NCBI GenBank assembly: GCA_024642065.1
Contig: JAHEBW010000045.1
Span: 214,786-278,785 of the forward strand
Origin: Polynucleobacter sp.
GTDB taxonomy: Bacteria; Pseudomonadota; Gammaproteobacteria; Burkholderiales; Burkholderiaceae
DNA length: 64,000 nucleotides
Reading direction: 5' to 3'
The notes under the pieces were generated by a model. The model ran no database searches. It had not been told where the DNA came from and was given only the letters and a program-made list of their open reading frames with translations. Of this stretch, positions 8,615 through 16,897 are shown piece after piece; the first letter of the stretch is position 1, and every line of letters starts with the position of its first letter. Position numbers and translations under genes: made by a program.

Positions 8615-9402
8615 GCACCTTATTAATTGATCTAGGCAACACAAGACTTAAATGGGCTTTAGCCCAAAGTGACGCCACTCCCTTATCTCAAGATTTTGAT
8701 CACCAAGGCTCTTTGCCAAAAGAAGCGGTGCTTTCAATCGTGGATCTTTGCATTGATAAGGCATGGGCAATCGAGCACATTGTTTGTTCTAGCGTTATCT
8801 CCAAAGAAATAACTTCTGATATTCAATGCGCATTTGAAAAAGGCTTTCCTAAGGCAAGCTGGCATCAGATCAATGGCGCCACTCTGCTTGATCAAGTTTC
8901 AACCAGTTACACAGATGCGACACAACTCGGTAGCGATCGTAGAGCAATGATTATTGGGGCTCAAGCGCTACACCCTAAGAAGAACCTACTCATTGTGGGC
9001 CTAGGAACAGCAAGTACCATTGACTTATTGACGGCAAAATCACATCATCACGGCGGCTGGATCCTGCCAGGCTTTTCTCTAATGAAAGAGGCTCTTGCGA
9101 GCGGCACAGACAGACTTCCTAATGGAGAGCTCAACCCAAATAGTCATTTGTCATTAAGTATTGGGCTGGACACTCTTGCCGCCATTAATCAAGGTGTACT
9201 TGCAAGTCAAATAGGCGCTATTGAAATGGCCAAAAAATATGCTGCTAAAGAAGGTATTCCATTAGATTTAATCATTGTGGATGGCGGCAATGCCACTCAA
9301 TTAATCCAAGATCATTACAACAATGATTTGCCAATTAAACAGGAAGCCAATTTAGTCCTGAAGGGCTTGCTTGCTTGGCAACAAAGTATGATTAATCAAT
9401 GA
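8611..9402 (+). CDS. coaX: Type III pantothenate kinase
   Basis: Phosphorylates pantothenate in the first step of CoA synthesis; the type III enzyme needs a monovalent cation and is not feedback-inhibited. 263 residues with the ASKHA phosphate motif DLGNTRLKWAL at the N-terminus, the GTASTIDLL motif (about residue 131) and GGWILPGF (about 150), plus VDGGNA near the C-terminus. It overlaps birA by four bases, a widespread betaproteobacterial pairing, and overlaps the small membrane protein gene behind it by four bases. Confidence 0.95.
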   Translation: MSTLLIDLGNTRLKWALAQSDATPLSQDFDHQGSLPKEAVLSIVDLCIDKAWAIEHIVCSSVISKEITSDIQCAFEKGFPKASWHQINGATLLDQVSTSYTDATQLGSDRRAMIIGAQALHPKKNLLIVGLGTASTIDLLTAKSHHHGGWILPGFSLMKEALASGTDRLPNGELNPNSHLSLSIGLDTLAAINQGVLASQIGAIEMAKKYAAKEGIPLDLIIVDGGNATQLIQDHYNNDLPIKQEANLVLKGLLAWQQSMINQ

Positions 9403-9608
9403 ATAAAAAATTAAACTTCTTTTTATCAGTTTTAATTATTTTGGGGACTGTATTGAGTCTGCTCATCGTAGCGCTGCCATCTAATACTCAGCAAATGATC
9501 AACTCTTGGTTTGAGAATAAAGAGGCGGCAACAGGCGCCCCCATTAAACAATCGCCCGAATTAAAAACAACAGGTCCTGCGACCTCAGGCTCTAATTTTT
9601 CTCAATAA
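9399..9608 (+). CDS. Small single-pass membrane protein
   Basis: 69 residues with one hydrophobic helix (about residues 6-27) and a polar Thr/Ser/Pro-rich tail. There is no recognisable domain. It is translationally coupled to coaX through an ATGA overlap, which argues that it is expressed. In related bacteria I recall a SPOR-domain protein often following birA-coaX; this could be the membrane anchor left from such a gene, or an unrelated small protein. The last 24 bases overlap the end of the convergent heptose adenylyltransferase gene. Confidence 0.6.
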   Translation: MNKKLNFFLSVLIILGTVLSLLIVALPSNTQQMINSWFENKEAATGAPIKQSPELKTTGPATSGSNFSQ

Positions 9609-10088
9609 GGCAGTTGTTGAGCGATCGTGTAAGAAAGGTATTGCATAAGCTTTGCCTCCCCATGTCTTCACTAAAGCAGTTTCAGCCAAAGTATCAATTT
9701 CATAGTCGCCGCCTTTGACATAAATGTCAGGCTTGATTTGGGCAATCAACTCTACTGGCGTTTTTTCAGAAAAAAGCACGACAAGATCAACGGACTCCAA
9801 AGAAGCCAACAAGGCCAGGCGATCTGCTTCTGCGTTAAGCGGGCGATCATCCCCCTTACCCAACATGCGAACTGAGGCATCAGCATTAACACCCACAACC
9901 ATGCTTGCACCCAAGCTTCTTGCTTGCGCAAGATAACTCACATGACCACGATGAAGAATGTCAAAAACCCCATTTGTAAATACAACGGGCTTAGGTAATT
10001 GACTTAATTTCTCTTGCAAATTTTGAGCGGTACAAATTTTTTGCTCAAAGTTTGGTGGCGGTAATTTTGATAGATCTGCTGGTCTCAT
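9585..10088 (-). CDS. rfaE2: D-glycero-beta-D-manno-heptose 1-phosphate adenylyltransferase
   Basis: 167 residues corresponding to the C-terminal half of HldE, encoded alone as in other betaproteobacteria. The nucleotidyltransferase motif GVFDILHRGH is near residue 41, followed by GVNAD and DRLALLASLESVD. It activates heptose phosphate with ATP to give ADP-heptose for lipopolysaccharide core. No kinase half is nearby. It lies 18 bases downstream of the photolyase gene on the same strand, so it may be read from the light-regulated promoter as well as its own. Confidence 0.93.
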   Translation of the reverse strand: MRPADLSKLPPPNFEQKICTAQNLQEKLSQLPKPVVFTNGVFDILHRGHVSYLAQARSLGASMVVGVNADASVRMLGKGDDRPLNAEADRLALLASLESVDLVVLFSEKTPVELIAQIKPDIYVKGGDYEIDTLAETALVKTWGGKAYAIPFLHDRSTTALLRKIRA

Positions 10089-10106
10089 AAATGAGATATT
10101 AACCGA

Positions 10107-11633
10107 CTATATGCTGTCCAAATCATTCAATATTTTTTTAGCATGCATTGAAATCAATTTTTGCTCTTCCACGGGTATTCTTTTGAGATTGGCCACCATT
10201 AATTTAGTGCGTGGATTTTTACCAAATTCATCTTGATGATTAATTAGGAAATTCCAATATAAATTGGTCATTGGGCAGGCATTTTCACCGTAACGGACGT
10301 CGCTTTGATAACTACAATTTTGACAATAGTTACTCATTCTTTTGACGTAGGCGCCACTTGCTACATATGGCTTACTTGTAAATCGTCCGCCATTGGCAAA
10401 TAGAGCCATACCTGCGGTATTTGGTAACTCAACCCATTCAATAGCATCAACATAGACAGCGAGATACCATGCGCACACTTCCTGCGGAAGAATTTCTGCT
10501 AGCAATGCAAAGTTACCGGTAATCATTAATCTTTGTATATGGTGCGCATAGCCATACTCGAGCGTTTGATTGATCGCGTCTTTCATGCACTCCATTTTGG
10601 TATTGGCTGACCAATACCAAGCGGGCAATTTTCTTTGATGATCGAAGTAATTATCTTGTGCCATTTTTGGCATATCTAAGTAATAAACACCACGCACAAA
10701 TTCTCTCCAACCAAGAATTTGTCGAATAAACCCTTCAACAGAACTTATAGACCCACCACGAAGCTTCCAAGCATCCAAGGTTTTCTGAATAACCTCTTGC
10801 GGACTAATCAGCTTCAAATTGAGCGCACATGAAATTGTGGAATGCCATCCAAATGGTGTATTGGTCCACATGGCATCTTGATAACTGCCAAACAACTCTA
10901 GCCGATGCTCCACAAAATAATCGAGGGCTTTTAATGCATCCGTTCTAGTGACAGGCCATGCAAATTTATCCAGTCGGCCAGGATGATCTGGGTATTTTTT
11001 TAAAACATAATTAATCACATCTTGCGTTATGTCATCAGGCACAAACGTTAATGGCCCATTGATTAAGCCGGGGCCTTTTTTGGAATAAGGCTTTCTATTT
11101 TGATCATCAAAATTCCATTGGCCGCCCTCTGGCTCACCATCTGCCTGCATCAATATTTGATGCTTTTTTCTCATGTATCTATAAAAGTACTCGAGTCTTA
11201 ATTCTTTCTTATCACCAGCCCACTCTTTAAACTCTTGTGTTGTGCAATAAAAATGAGTGTCTGGTCTTAACTCTAAATGGATCTTCAGACTTTGAGATAA
11301 AGATATCAAAGCATCTCGAAGTCTTACTTCACCAGGCTCAACACAAATTAAATGCGTAAAAGAATGCTCTGAAATATAAGCACTTAAAACTTCAACAATT
11401 GGAAGTTGATTTTCTTTTAGATAGCTAAGTCGATATCCTTGAGATATAAGATCAGCTGCAAAGTGGCGCATCGCCGATAAAAAGAGGGCTATTTTGGCTT
11501 TATGAGACCAGACGTACTGAGCTTCATCTACAGACTCGATCATGATGATCTCGTCAGTAGCTAAATTAATGTCTTCTAAAGCAGAGCTATCGCTCTGCAG
11601 TTGGTCGCCCAGGATAAGAACAAGTTTTTTCAA
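10107..11633 (-). CDS. phrB: Cryptochrome/photolyase family protein (FeS-BCP, PhrB type)
   Basis: 508 residues of the iron-sulfur bacterial cryptochrome/photolyase group, whose studied members repair (6-4) photoproducts with blue light. The N-terminal Rossmann domain begins KKLVLILGDQLQ. The C-terminal FAD domain carries four Cys that fit the 4Fe-4S cluster: EVCAWY, then CQNC and ENACP. Aromatic FAD-pocket segments such as WVELPNTAGMALFANGGR are present. The apparent start is TTG, four bases after the stop of the B12 regulator gene; no better start is seen. Being placed directly behind a light-sensing regulator supports light induction. Confidence 0.92.
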   Translation of the reverse strand: MKKLVLILGDQLQSDSSALEDINLATDEIIMIESVDEAQYVWSHKAKIALFLSAMRHFAADLISQGYRLSYLKENQLPIVEVLSAYISEHSFTHLICVEPGEVRLRDALISLSQSLKIHLELRPDTHFYCTTQEFKEWAGDKKELRLEYFYRYMRKKHQILMQADGEPEGGQWNFDDQNRKPYSKKGPGLINGPLTFVPDDITQDVINYVLKKYPDHPGRLDKFAWPVTRTDALKALDYFVEHRLELFGSYQDAMWTNTPFGWHSTISCALNLKLISPQEVIQKTLDAWKLRGGSISSVEGFIRQILGWREFVRGVYYLDMPKMAQDNYFDHQRKLPAWYWSANTKMECMKDAINQTLEYGYAHHIQRLMITGNFALLAEILPQEVCAWYLAVYVDAIEWVELPNTAGMALFANGGRFTSKPYVASGAYVKRMSNYCQNCSYQSDVRYGENACPMTNLYWNFLINHQDEFGKNPRTKLMVANLKRIPVEEQKLISMHAKKILNDLDSI

Positions 11634-11637
11634 CTTG

Positions 11638-12606
11638 TTAGCTAGTATGTTTTTGTCGCCAGGCCTTAATGCCCAAAGAAATATCTTGTAATGCAGACAT
11701 GATCATCACATCTTCTGGTGGACGTTTTCTTAAAGCTGAGTTTTCACCACCAGCCCAAACCTCAACTCCAGGGGCTAATTTTGACTTCAGTTCTTTTAAA
11801 CCATCAACCACTTGATTTTGATTAATTTGAGATGAGAATGACAAAGCAATAATGTCAGCTTTTTGAGCTCTAGCAGCTTGTGCAATTTCAAGAATCGGCG
11901 TTTGAGTTCCCAAGGATACGCAAACACAACCCTCTAGAGCCATCAGAGCTTCAGCCATCAACAAACCAAGGCTGTGCTGCTCTTGAGGAAATGTGGTTAA
12001 CAAAACTCTTGGTCTTGCTAACTCTTCGTTTTGACCTGTATGCCCACGCGGCACAGAGTTAATTGCAGTACGCAATAGATGCTTAATCTGCTCTGTAAAC
12101 AAATGCTCTTCGTGGATTTCAATCTTGCCTTCGGCCCAATAATCACCGATATTTTTGATAAGCGGGGCAACCACTTCAATCACAAATCGATCAAGACCAA
12201 TTTTCATCAAAGTTGTTGATAAGGCAAGTCTTAAAGCCTCGGTTTGATGTGAACGCAATAAATCTAAATAACGTGCCATCTCATCTTGGGATATAACAGG
12301 ACCATGAGATTGACGATTTTCCTGCTCCTGCTCATGCATTAATTTCGAACTTAATTCTCTTAGTGCTTCAATCGGCAGAGGCACAATTCGACCCGGGCGA
12401 TGGCCTAAATCAAGTAATCTCTTGATTAATCTTAGTTTTTCGATTTGGTCAGCTGGATAGACTCTATCGTCGTTACTGTCTCTAAGAGGCCTTGGAAAGT
12501 CATAACGACGCTCCCAGACCCTTAGAGTATCTTTTGCAATGCCAGTATCTCGCTCCACCGCAGCAATGCTTAGCATGTCGGGCAGGTTAGTAAATCTAAC
12601 ATTCAT
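11638..12606 (-). CDS. litR: B12-binding MerR-family light-responsive regulator (CarH/LitR type)
   Basis: 322 residues when begun at MNVRFTNL. The N-terminal MerR winged helix (about 11-80) has WERRYDFPRP. A helical domain follows with W157-x9-E167-H168, the pattern that caps adenosylcobalamin in CarH photoreceptors. The cobalamin-binding Rossmann domain carries E209-x-H211-x-x-G214, supplying the lower axial His. By analogy, dark AdoCbl-bound oligomer represses and light breaks the Co-C bond and releases DNA. The neighbouring photolyase, glutathione peroxidase and lipid-modification genes are typical targets. The start is weakly supported: an ATG 11 codons upstream and one 10 codons downstream are possible. 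Confidence 0.93.
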   Translation of the reverse strand: MNVRFTNLPDMLSIAAVERDTGIAKDTLRVWERRYDFPRPLRDSNDDRVYPADQIEKLRLIKRLLDLGHRPGRIVPLPIEALRELSSKLMHEQEQENRQSHGPVISQDEMARYLDLLRSHQTEALRLALSTTLMKIGLDRFVIEVVAPLIKNIGDYWAEGKIEIHEEHLFTEQIKHLLRTAINSVPRGHTGQNEELARPRVLLTTFPQEQHSLGLLMAEALMALEGCVCVSLGTQTPILEIAQAARAQKADIIALSFSSQINQNQVVDGLKELKSKLAPGVEVWAGGENSALRKRPPEDVMIMSALQDISLGIKAWRQKHTS

Positions 12607-12661
12607 AATTTGAGCACTCGATATTTGTTGCCAAGCCAAATACTTGGTTCATATTAAGGGG

Positions 12662-12762
12662 AATTCTACACCGTCCTAGACAGAATTTGCATTTATTTAT
12701 AATTAAGGGTAATATTCCTCCATAAATATTTATTTGCCCTAGACAAAGCATCATTTTGTCTA
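12662..12762. promoter_or_regulatory. Divergent litR / glutathione peroxidase regulatory region with candidate operators
   Basis: A perfect 8-bp inverted repeat, TAGACAAA (12740-12747) and TTTGTCTA (12755-12762) with a 7-base spacer, precedes the peroxidase gene by about 40 bases. A related half-site, TCTGTCTA on the minus strand (12677-12684), lies 70 bases upstream of litR next to a possible -10 (TAGAAT). The spacing suits a MerR-family dimer. Assignment to LitR is inference; I do not have a verified consensus for this lineage. Confidence 0.6.
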
Positions 12763-12803
12763 AGCAAGCATAAATAAAAATAGGGTCGAGGAGACAAGCC
12801 CAC

Positions 12804-13433
12804 ATGCAGGTCGAAGATAATAAAAGGCCATTCCCCACTCAAAAGGCTACAGACCTTGGGGATTCTTTTTTAAAAATACCCTTCATTGTTCTTTTCATTA
12901 GCGCTTTGATGTGGCTTTCTTGGCCAAAGGATTCGCAAGCTATGACATGCCCTGCATCACTATCCCACCAATTTTTAAGGCTTCAAGATGAAGCGCCGCA
13001 AGATCTTTGCCAATACAGTGGCAAAGTGATCTTAGTTGTAAACACCGCAAGTTACTGTGGCTTCACAAGTCAATATGAAGGTTTAGAGCAACTCTACGCA
13101 AAATATAAAGATCAGGGTTTTGTGATCCTAGGCTTCCCATCGAATGACTTTGGTAAACAAGAGCCTGGGAACAACAAAGAAATTGCCGACTTTTGCCACA
13201 ACACTTACGGCGTTAAATTCCCCATGTTTGCAAAGAGCTCTGTCTCAGGCAAAGATGCCAACCCATTATTTAAGTATTTAATAGAGAAAACAGGGACTAA
13301 GCCTCGTTGGAACTTTTATAAATACATCATTGACCGTCAAGGCAATGTAGTTGAGTCATTTAACAGCATGGCTTCTCCTAACAGCAAAAAACTAACTTCA
13401 CTTGTTGAGAAGTTATTGCAGGAGAAAAAATAA
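12804..13433 (+). CDS. Glutathione peroxidase with N-terminal membrane segment
   Basis: 209 residues. An N-terminal hydrophobic helix (about 25-42, FIVLFISALMWLSW) precedes the peroxidase domain, so the enzyme is probably exported or membrane-tethered rather than cytosolic. Active-site features are NTASYCGFT (Cys in place of selenocysteine), the Gln/Trp partners in FPSNDFGKQEPG and the KPRWNFYKY segment. Members reduce lipid hydroperoxides, often with thioredoxin. AGGAG lies upstream of the ATG. Placed between the B12 photoreceptor gene and a lipid-modification operon, it fits defence against light-generated membrane peroxides. Canonical forms have about 160 residues, so the extension is notable. 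Confidence 0.9.
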   Translation: MQVEDNKRPFPTQKATDLGDSFLKIPFIVLFISALMWLSWPKDSQAMTCPASLSHQFLRLQDEAPQDLCQYSGKVILVVNTASYCGFTSQYEGLEQLYAKYKDQGFVILGFPSNDFGKQEPGNNKEIADFCHNTYGVKFPMFAKSSVSGKDANPLFKYLIEKTGTKPRWNFYKYIIDRQGNVVESFNSMASPNSKKLTSLVEKLLQEKK

Positions 13434-13450
13434 TGCCTGCCTTAGTTATA

Positions 13451-13545
13451 CAAATTCTGTCGTAAAGTTTTCAACCATAAAACACATTAATTTTGAGCAT
13501 GATTTCTCTCCCTCCCTTATTGATGTTCAAAAGTGTCTTATGGTT
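13451..13545. promoter_or_regulatory. Regulatory region of the lipid-modification operon
   Basis: This region contains CAAATTCTGTC (13451-13461), an 11-mer repeated exactly on the minus strand in the litR promoter (12679-12689). It also holds a long-range inverted repeat AACCATAAAACAC (13473-13485) / GTGTCTTATGGTT (13533-13545) with one mismatch and a 47-base spacer. Both could bind the B12 regulator or form a leader stem. No clear terminator for the peroxidase gene is seen here, so read-through into the operon is possible. Confidence 0.5.
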
Positions 13546-13572
13546 TTTTCTATTCACCTGTGGACATAAGTA

Positions 13573-14907
13573 ATGAAAATAGCAATTATTGGCGCAGGAA
13601 TATCAGGCTTGGGTTGCGCATACGCACTCAGCAAATTACCTCAAGTTGAATTAACCATTTACGAAGGTGGCGATCATATCGGCGGTCACAGCAATACCGT
13701 AGATCTAACGATAGACACTGCTCATGGGGCCATTACTCACGGTATTGATACTGGGTTTTTAGTTTTCAATCAAAGAACATACCCTCGTCTATTACGCCTG
13801 TTTGATGAATTAAATGTTCCGGTTGCAAAATCAGACATGTCATTTTCTGCCTCTATTCCGCAAAGAGATAGCGGAGCCATAGAATGGGCCGGAACGAATA
13901 TTGACTCAGTTTTTGCACAAAGAAAAAATCTAGCTAAGCCAGCCTTTCTCAGAATGGTTGCAGACATTATTAGATTCAATAAGCTTTGCACAAATTTAGC
14001 CATCGAAAATAAGTTGGGAACGCTGGAGCTATCAGTTGGTGAATTTATTGATAAGCATAAATTCAGCAAATCATTTAAGGATTGGTATTTCTTGCCAATG
14101 ATTGGCGCCATCTGGTCATGTTCTACAGATCAGATGTTGTCATTTCCAATTTCAACCATGATTAGATTTTGTCATAACCATGGCTTGATCAAAATTACTG
14201 ACAGACCACAATGGCTAACCGTTAACGGTGGGTCTAAGGAGTATGTCAAAAGAATCACTGATGCAATCAAATCTAATGGTGGAAAGTTTGTTAGAGAGCA
14301 TGCAAACTCAGTAACAAGATTGAATGGTGAAGTTGAAGTTGTGTCCAACACATCCTCAGAAAAATATGACCATGTTGTGATGGCAAGTCACAGTGATCAA
14401 ACATTAAACATGTTGACAGATCCAAGCAAAGAAGAAGAAAAGATTCTGGGCGCTATCACTTATCAAGACAACAGAGCAGTGCTACACACAGACCAGGGAG
14501 TTCTCCCTAAAAATAAAAAATGTTGGGCTGCTTGGAATTACGCAACAACACTAAGCGAAGGCAAAGAGGCGCAAAGAGTATGCGTTAATTACTTAATTAA
14601 CAAACTTCAGCCTTTACCAAGTGAATGGGAAGATCAACCAGTGATTGTGAGCTTAAACCCCGTCACTGAGCCAAGAAAAGAATCTATTCGCGCCGATATT
14701 CAATATGCTCACCCAGTGTTTGATGATGCCGCCATTCATGCGCAAGCTAACCTACCCCTGATTCAAGGAAACAATAACACTTGGTTCTGTGGTGCATGGA
14801 CTGGCTATGGCTTTCATGAAGATGGACTGCGCTCAGGTGAACTTGTAGCGGAAGCTATTTATGAAGTGCTTCACAAACCACAAAAACAGAGCCTCAATAC
14901 AATATGA
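13573..14907 (+). CDS. FAD-dependent oxidoreductase (amine-oxidase/desaturase-like)
   Basis: 444 residues with an N-terminal dinucleotide-binding motif GAGISGLGCAYAL and the following E-x7 acidic end (YEGGDHIGGHSNT). The C-terminal FAD segment is GAWTGYGFHEDGLRSGE. This protein family is a constant member of light/singlet-oxygen gene sets alongside DUF1365 and a Cfa-like methyltransferase. In Rhodobacter a comparable set is tied to methylated or furan fatty acids, so oxidation or desaturation of a phospholipid acyl chain is a reasonable inference. First gene of a five-gene operon; the DUF1365 gene overlaps its stop by four bases. Confidence 0.85.
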   Translation: MKIAIIGAGISGLGCAYALSKLPQVELTIYEGGDHIGGHSNTVDLTIDTAHGAITHGIDTGFLVFNQRTYPRLLRLFDELNVPVAKSDMSFSASIPQRDSGAIEWAGTNIDSVFAQRKNLAKPAFLRMVADIIRFNKLCTNLAIENKLGTLELSVGEFIDKHKFSKSFKDWYFLPMIGAIWSCSTDQMLSFPISTMIRFCHNHGLIKITDRPQWLTVNGGSKEYVKRITDAIKSNGGKFVREHANSVTRLNGEVEVVSNTSSEKYDHVVMASHSDQTLNMLTDPSKEEEKILGAITYQDNRAVLHTDQGVLPKNKKCWAAWNYATTLSEGKEAQRVCVNYLINKLQPLPSEWEDQPVIVSLNPVTEPRKESIRADIQYAHPVFDDAAIHAQANLPLIQGNNNTWFCGAWTGYGFHEDGLRSGELVAEAIYEVLHKPQKQSLNTI

Positions 14908-15680
14908 GCCTGGCTAAGTTGTGTTTTGGGCAAGTTCGTCATGCCCGCCTTCAACCGTCAAAAAATGCATTTGCTTATTCTGTCTTTACATTGCGTATTC
15001 CAATGCGCCAAAGAGAGCTTTCTCCAAGGGGTATTGCTCAAACTGGCTTAGGGGATAACTCATTTTCATGTTTATCTTTTTTCGACAAAGATCACGGAAA
15101 TGGTAATGGCAAGTCTTTGGAATGGGCGCTCAATATTGCAAGATCTAATGGCATCACAGATATAGAGGGTGAAGTCTGGCTACAAACCTTTCCTCGCGTT
15201 CTCGGGTATGTATTTAATCCTGTTAGCTTTTGGTTTTTTGAAAACAAACAAGGCGATTTAAGAGCCATCATTGCTGAAGTTAACAACACATTTGGCGAAA
15301 GACACTCTTATCTTATTTGTGATGATGAAGGTCAAAATCTAAAGTGGGGGCAGACTTTTGAATCTAACAAGGTTTTTCACGTATCTCCATTTTGCGAAAC
15401 AACCGGTAAATACTTTTTTAGATTTTTTAGAACAGAAAACTCAAAGACTCAGCACGTCGCTAGAATTGAATATCATCACCAAGGCCCCGTCTTAATTACG
15501 AGCGTGAATGGTGATGAAAATGACATTAGATTTAAAACCATTGTCTGGGCAATGCTTAGATACCCAGCAATGAGTTTTGGAGTTATATTTAGGATCCATT
15601 GGCAAGCATTAAAACTTTGGATAAAAGGCGTGCAATTTCATAGCAAACCCAATCCGCCCGCAACGGAAGTCAGTAAATGA
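14904..15680 (+). CDS. DUF1365 family protein
   Basis: 258 residues of DUF1365, with the family hallmarks FNPVSFWF (about residue 98) and AEVNNTFGERHSYL near 115, and a FFRF repeat about residue 170. Function is unproven; the invariable company of a FAD oxidoreductase and a Cfa-like enzyme suggests a part in the same acyl-lipid modification. It overlaps both neighbours by four bases (ATGA), so all three are translationally coupled. Confidence 0.88.
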   Translation: MSLAKLCFGQVRHARLQPSKNAFAYSVFTLRIPMRQRELSPRGIAQTGLGDNSFSCLSFFDKDHGNGNGKSLEWALNIARSNGITDIEGEVWLQTFPRVLGYVFNPVSFWFFENKQGDLRAIIAEVNNTFGERHSYLICDDEGQNLKWGQTFESNKVFHVSPFCETTGKYFFRFFRTENSKTQHVARIEYHHQGPVLITSVNGDENDIRFKTIVWAMLRYPAMSFGVIFRIHWQALKLWIKGVQFHSKPNPPATEVSK

Positions 15681-16897
15681 ATACTCAAACTAACATATTG
15701 AATGATCAATCTGGGGCACTTCCATGGCATGCCAAAGCCCTGCTTAAACTTTTAGAAAATTTATGTGTTGGAAAGCTAAACCTAGTTGACCCCAACGGTA
15801 ACCAATTCTGCTTTGAAGGCACTCAACCCGGCATTACTGCTCATATTCATATTCATAATTGGTCAGTATCAAAGGCCTGCCTTAAATCTGGTGACATTGG
15901 TTTTGCTGAGAGCTATATCAATGGTGACTGGGATTCATCAGATATTGAAAGTTTATTGCGCTTACTGTTAGTCAATCGCCAAGTTATTGAAAAACTGATT
16001 TATGGCAGCTGGTGGGGAAGCCTTTTTCACAGACTCAAGCATTGGCTTAACAAAAACTCTAAAAAGGGTAGCAAGAAAAATATTCATGCTCACTACGATA
16101 TAGGCAACTCGTTTTATTCTCTTTGGCTAGATGAAAGCATGACTTACTCAAGTGCGTGCTTTGATGATAAAAACGTGTCTCTTGTTGATGCTCAAAAGAA
16201 TAAATACGAAAAAATCATTGCATCCATAGGCATTCAAGAAAATGAGCGCCTTCTAGAGGTTGGTTGTGGCTGGGGTGGCTTGATGGAGACCGCCAAAAGA
16301 AAGAATATCGCAATTGATTGCCTAACCATTTCTCAAGAGCAGGCAGCATATGCTCAAACAAGAGCTAATGAACTAAACCTTACTCATTCAAGCCCCGCCA
16401 ATATTATTCTTCAAGACTATCGTGATCACGAAACTCAATATGATGGTATTGCATCTATTGAAATGTTTGAAGCCGTCGGTGAGGAGTATTGGCCAAGTTA
16501 CTTTGAGATGATTAATCGCTGTCTCAAACCAGGTAAAAAAGCATGCATACAAACTATTGTGATTGCTGAAGAATTATTTGAAAAATATCGTCATAACTCT
16601 GACTTTATCCAGCAATATATTTTCCCGGGTGGCATGCTGCCTTCAACTGCCATATTTAAAAAATGTGCTGAAGATGCTGGCCTTATTGTTGAAGATGCTT
16701 TCTCTTTCGGCAAGGACTACCAAAAAACTTTAGAGATCTGGCATTCACAATTCAACTCATCCCTTGGTGAAATTAAAGCGCAGGGTTTTGATGAAAAGTT
16801 TATTAGGCTTTGGAATCTATACCTCATGTATTGCGCGGCTGGCTTTGCCGAAGAAAGCACAGACGTGATTCAATTTACATTAAGAAAACCTGCCTAG
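15677..16897 (+). CDS. Cyclopropane-fatty-acyl-phospholipid synthase family methyltransferase
   Basis: 406 residues with the Cfa layout: an N-terminal lipid-binding domain (about 1-120) and a SAM methyltransferase domain. Motifs include HYDIGNSFYSLWLD, LEVGCGWGGLMETA (SAM glycine-rich loop, about residue 195), SIEMFEAVGEEYWP and QQYIFPGGMLPS. Such enzymes transfer a methyl or methylene group from SAM to the double bond of membrane phospholipids. In this operon it may make methylated or furan-type precursors rather than plain cyclopropanes; sequence alone cannot decide. It overlaps DUF1365 and abuts the SDR gene. Confidence 0.88.
   Translation: MNTQTNILNDQSGALPWHAKALLKLLENLCVGKLNLVDPNGNQFCFEGTQPGITAHIHIHNWSVSKACLKSGDIGFAESYINGDWDSSDIESLLRLLLVNRQVIEKLIYGSWWGSLFHRLKHWLNKNSKKGSKKNIHAHYDIGNSFYSLWLDESMTYSSACFDDKNVSLVDAQKNKYEKIIASIGIQENERLLEVGCGWGGLMETAKRKNIAIDCLTISQEQAAYAQTRANELNLTHSSPANIILQDYRDHETQYDGIASIEMFEAVGEEYWPSYFEMINRCLKPGKKACIQTIVIAEELFEKYRHNSDFIQQYIFPGGMLPSTAIFKKCAEDAGLIVEDAFSFGKDYQKTLEIWHSQFNSSLGEIKAQGFDEKFIRLWNLYLMYCAAGFAEESTDVIQFTLRKPA

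Noticed and set aside
12596..12838. Minus-strand open frame (80 codons) across the litR/peroxidase intergenic region
   Set aside because: Runs through the promoter region and overlaps both real genes; Cys-rich by chance and no recognisable domain.
13770..14111. Antisense open frame (113 codons) inside the FAD oxidoreductase gene
   Set aside because: No family features, no ribosome site, and it lies wholly opposite a well-recognised gene.
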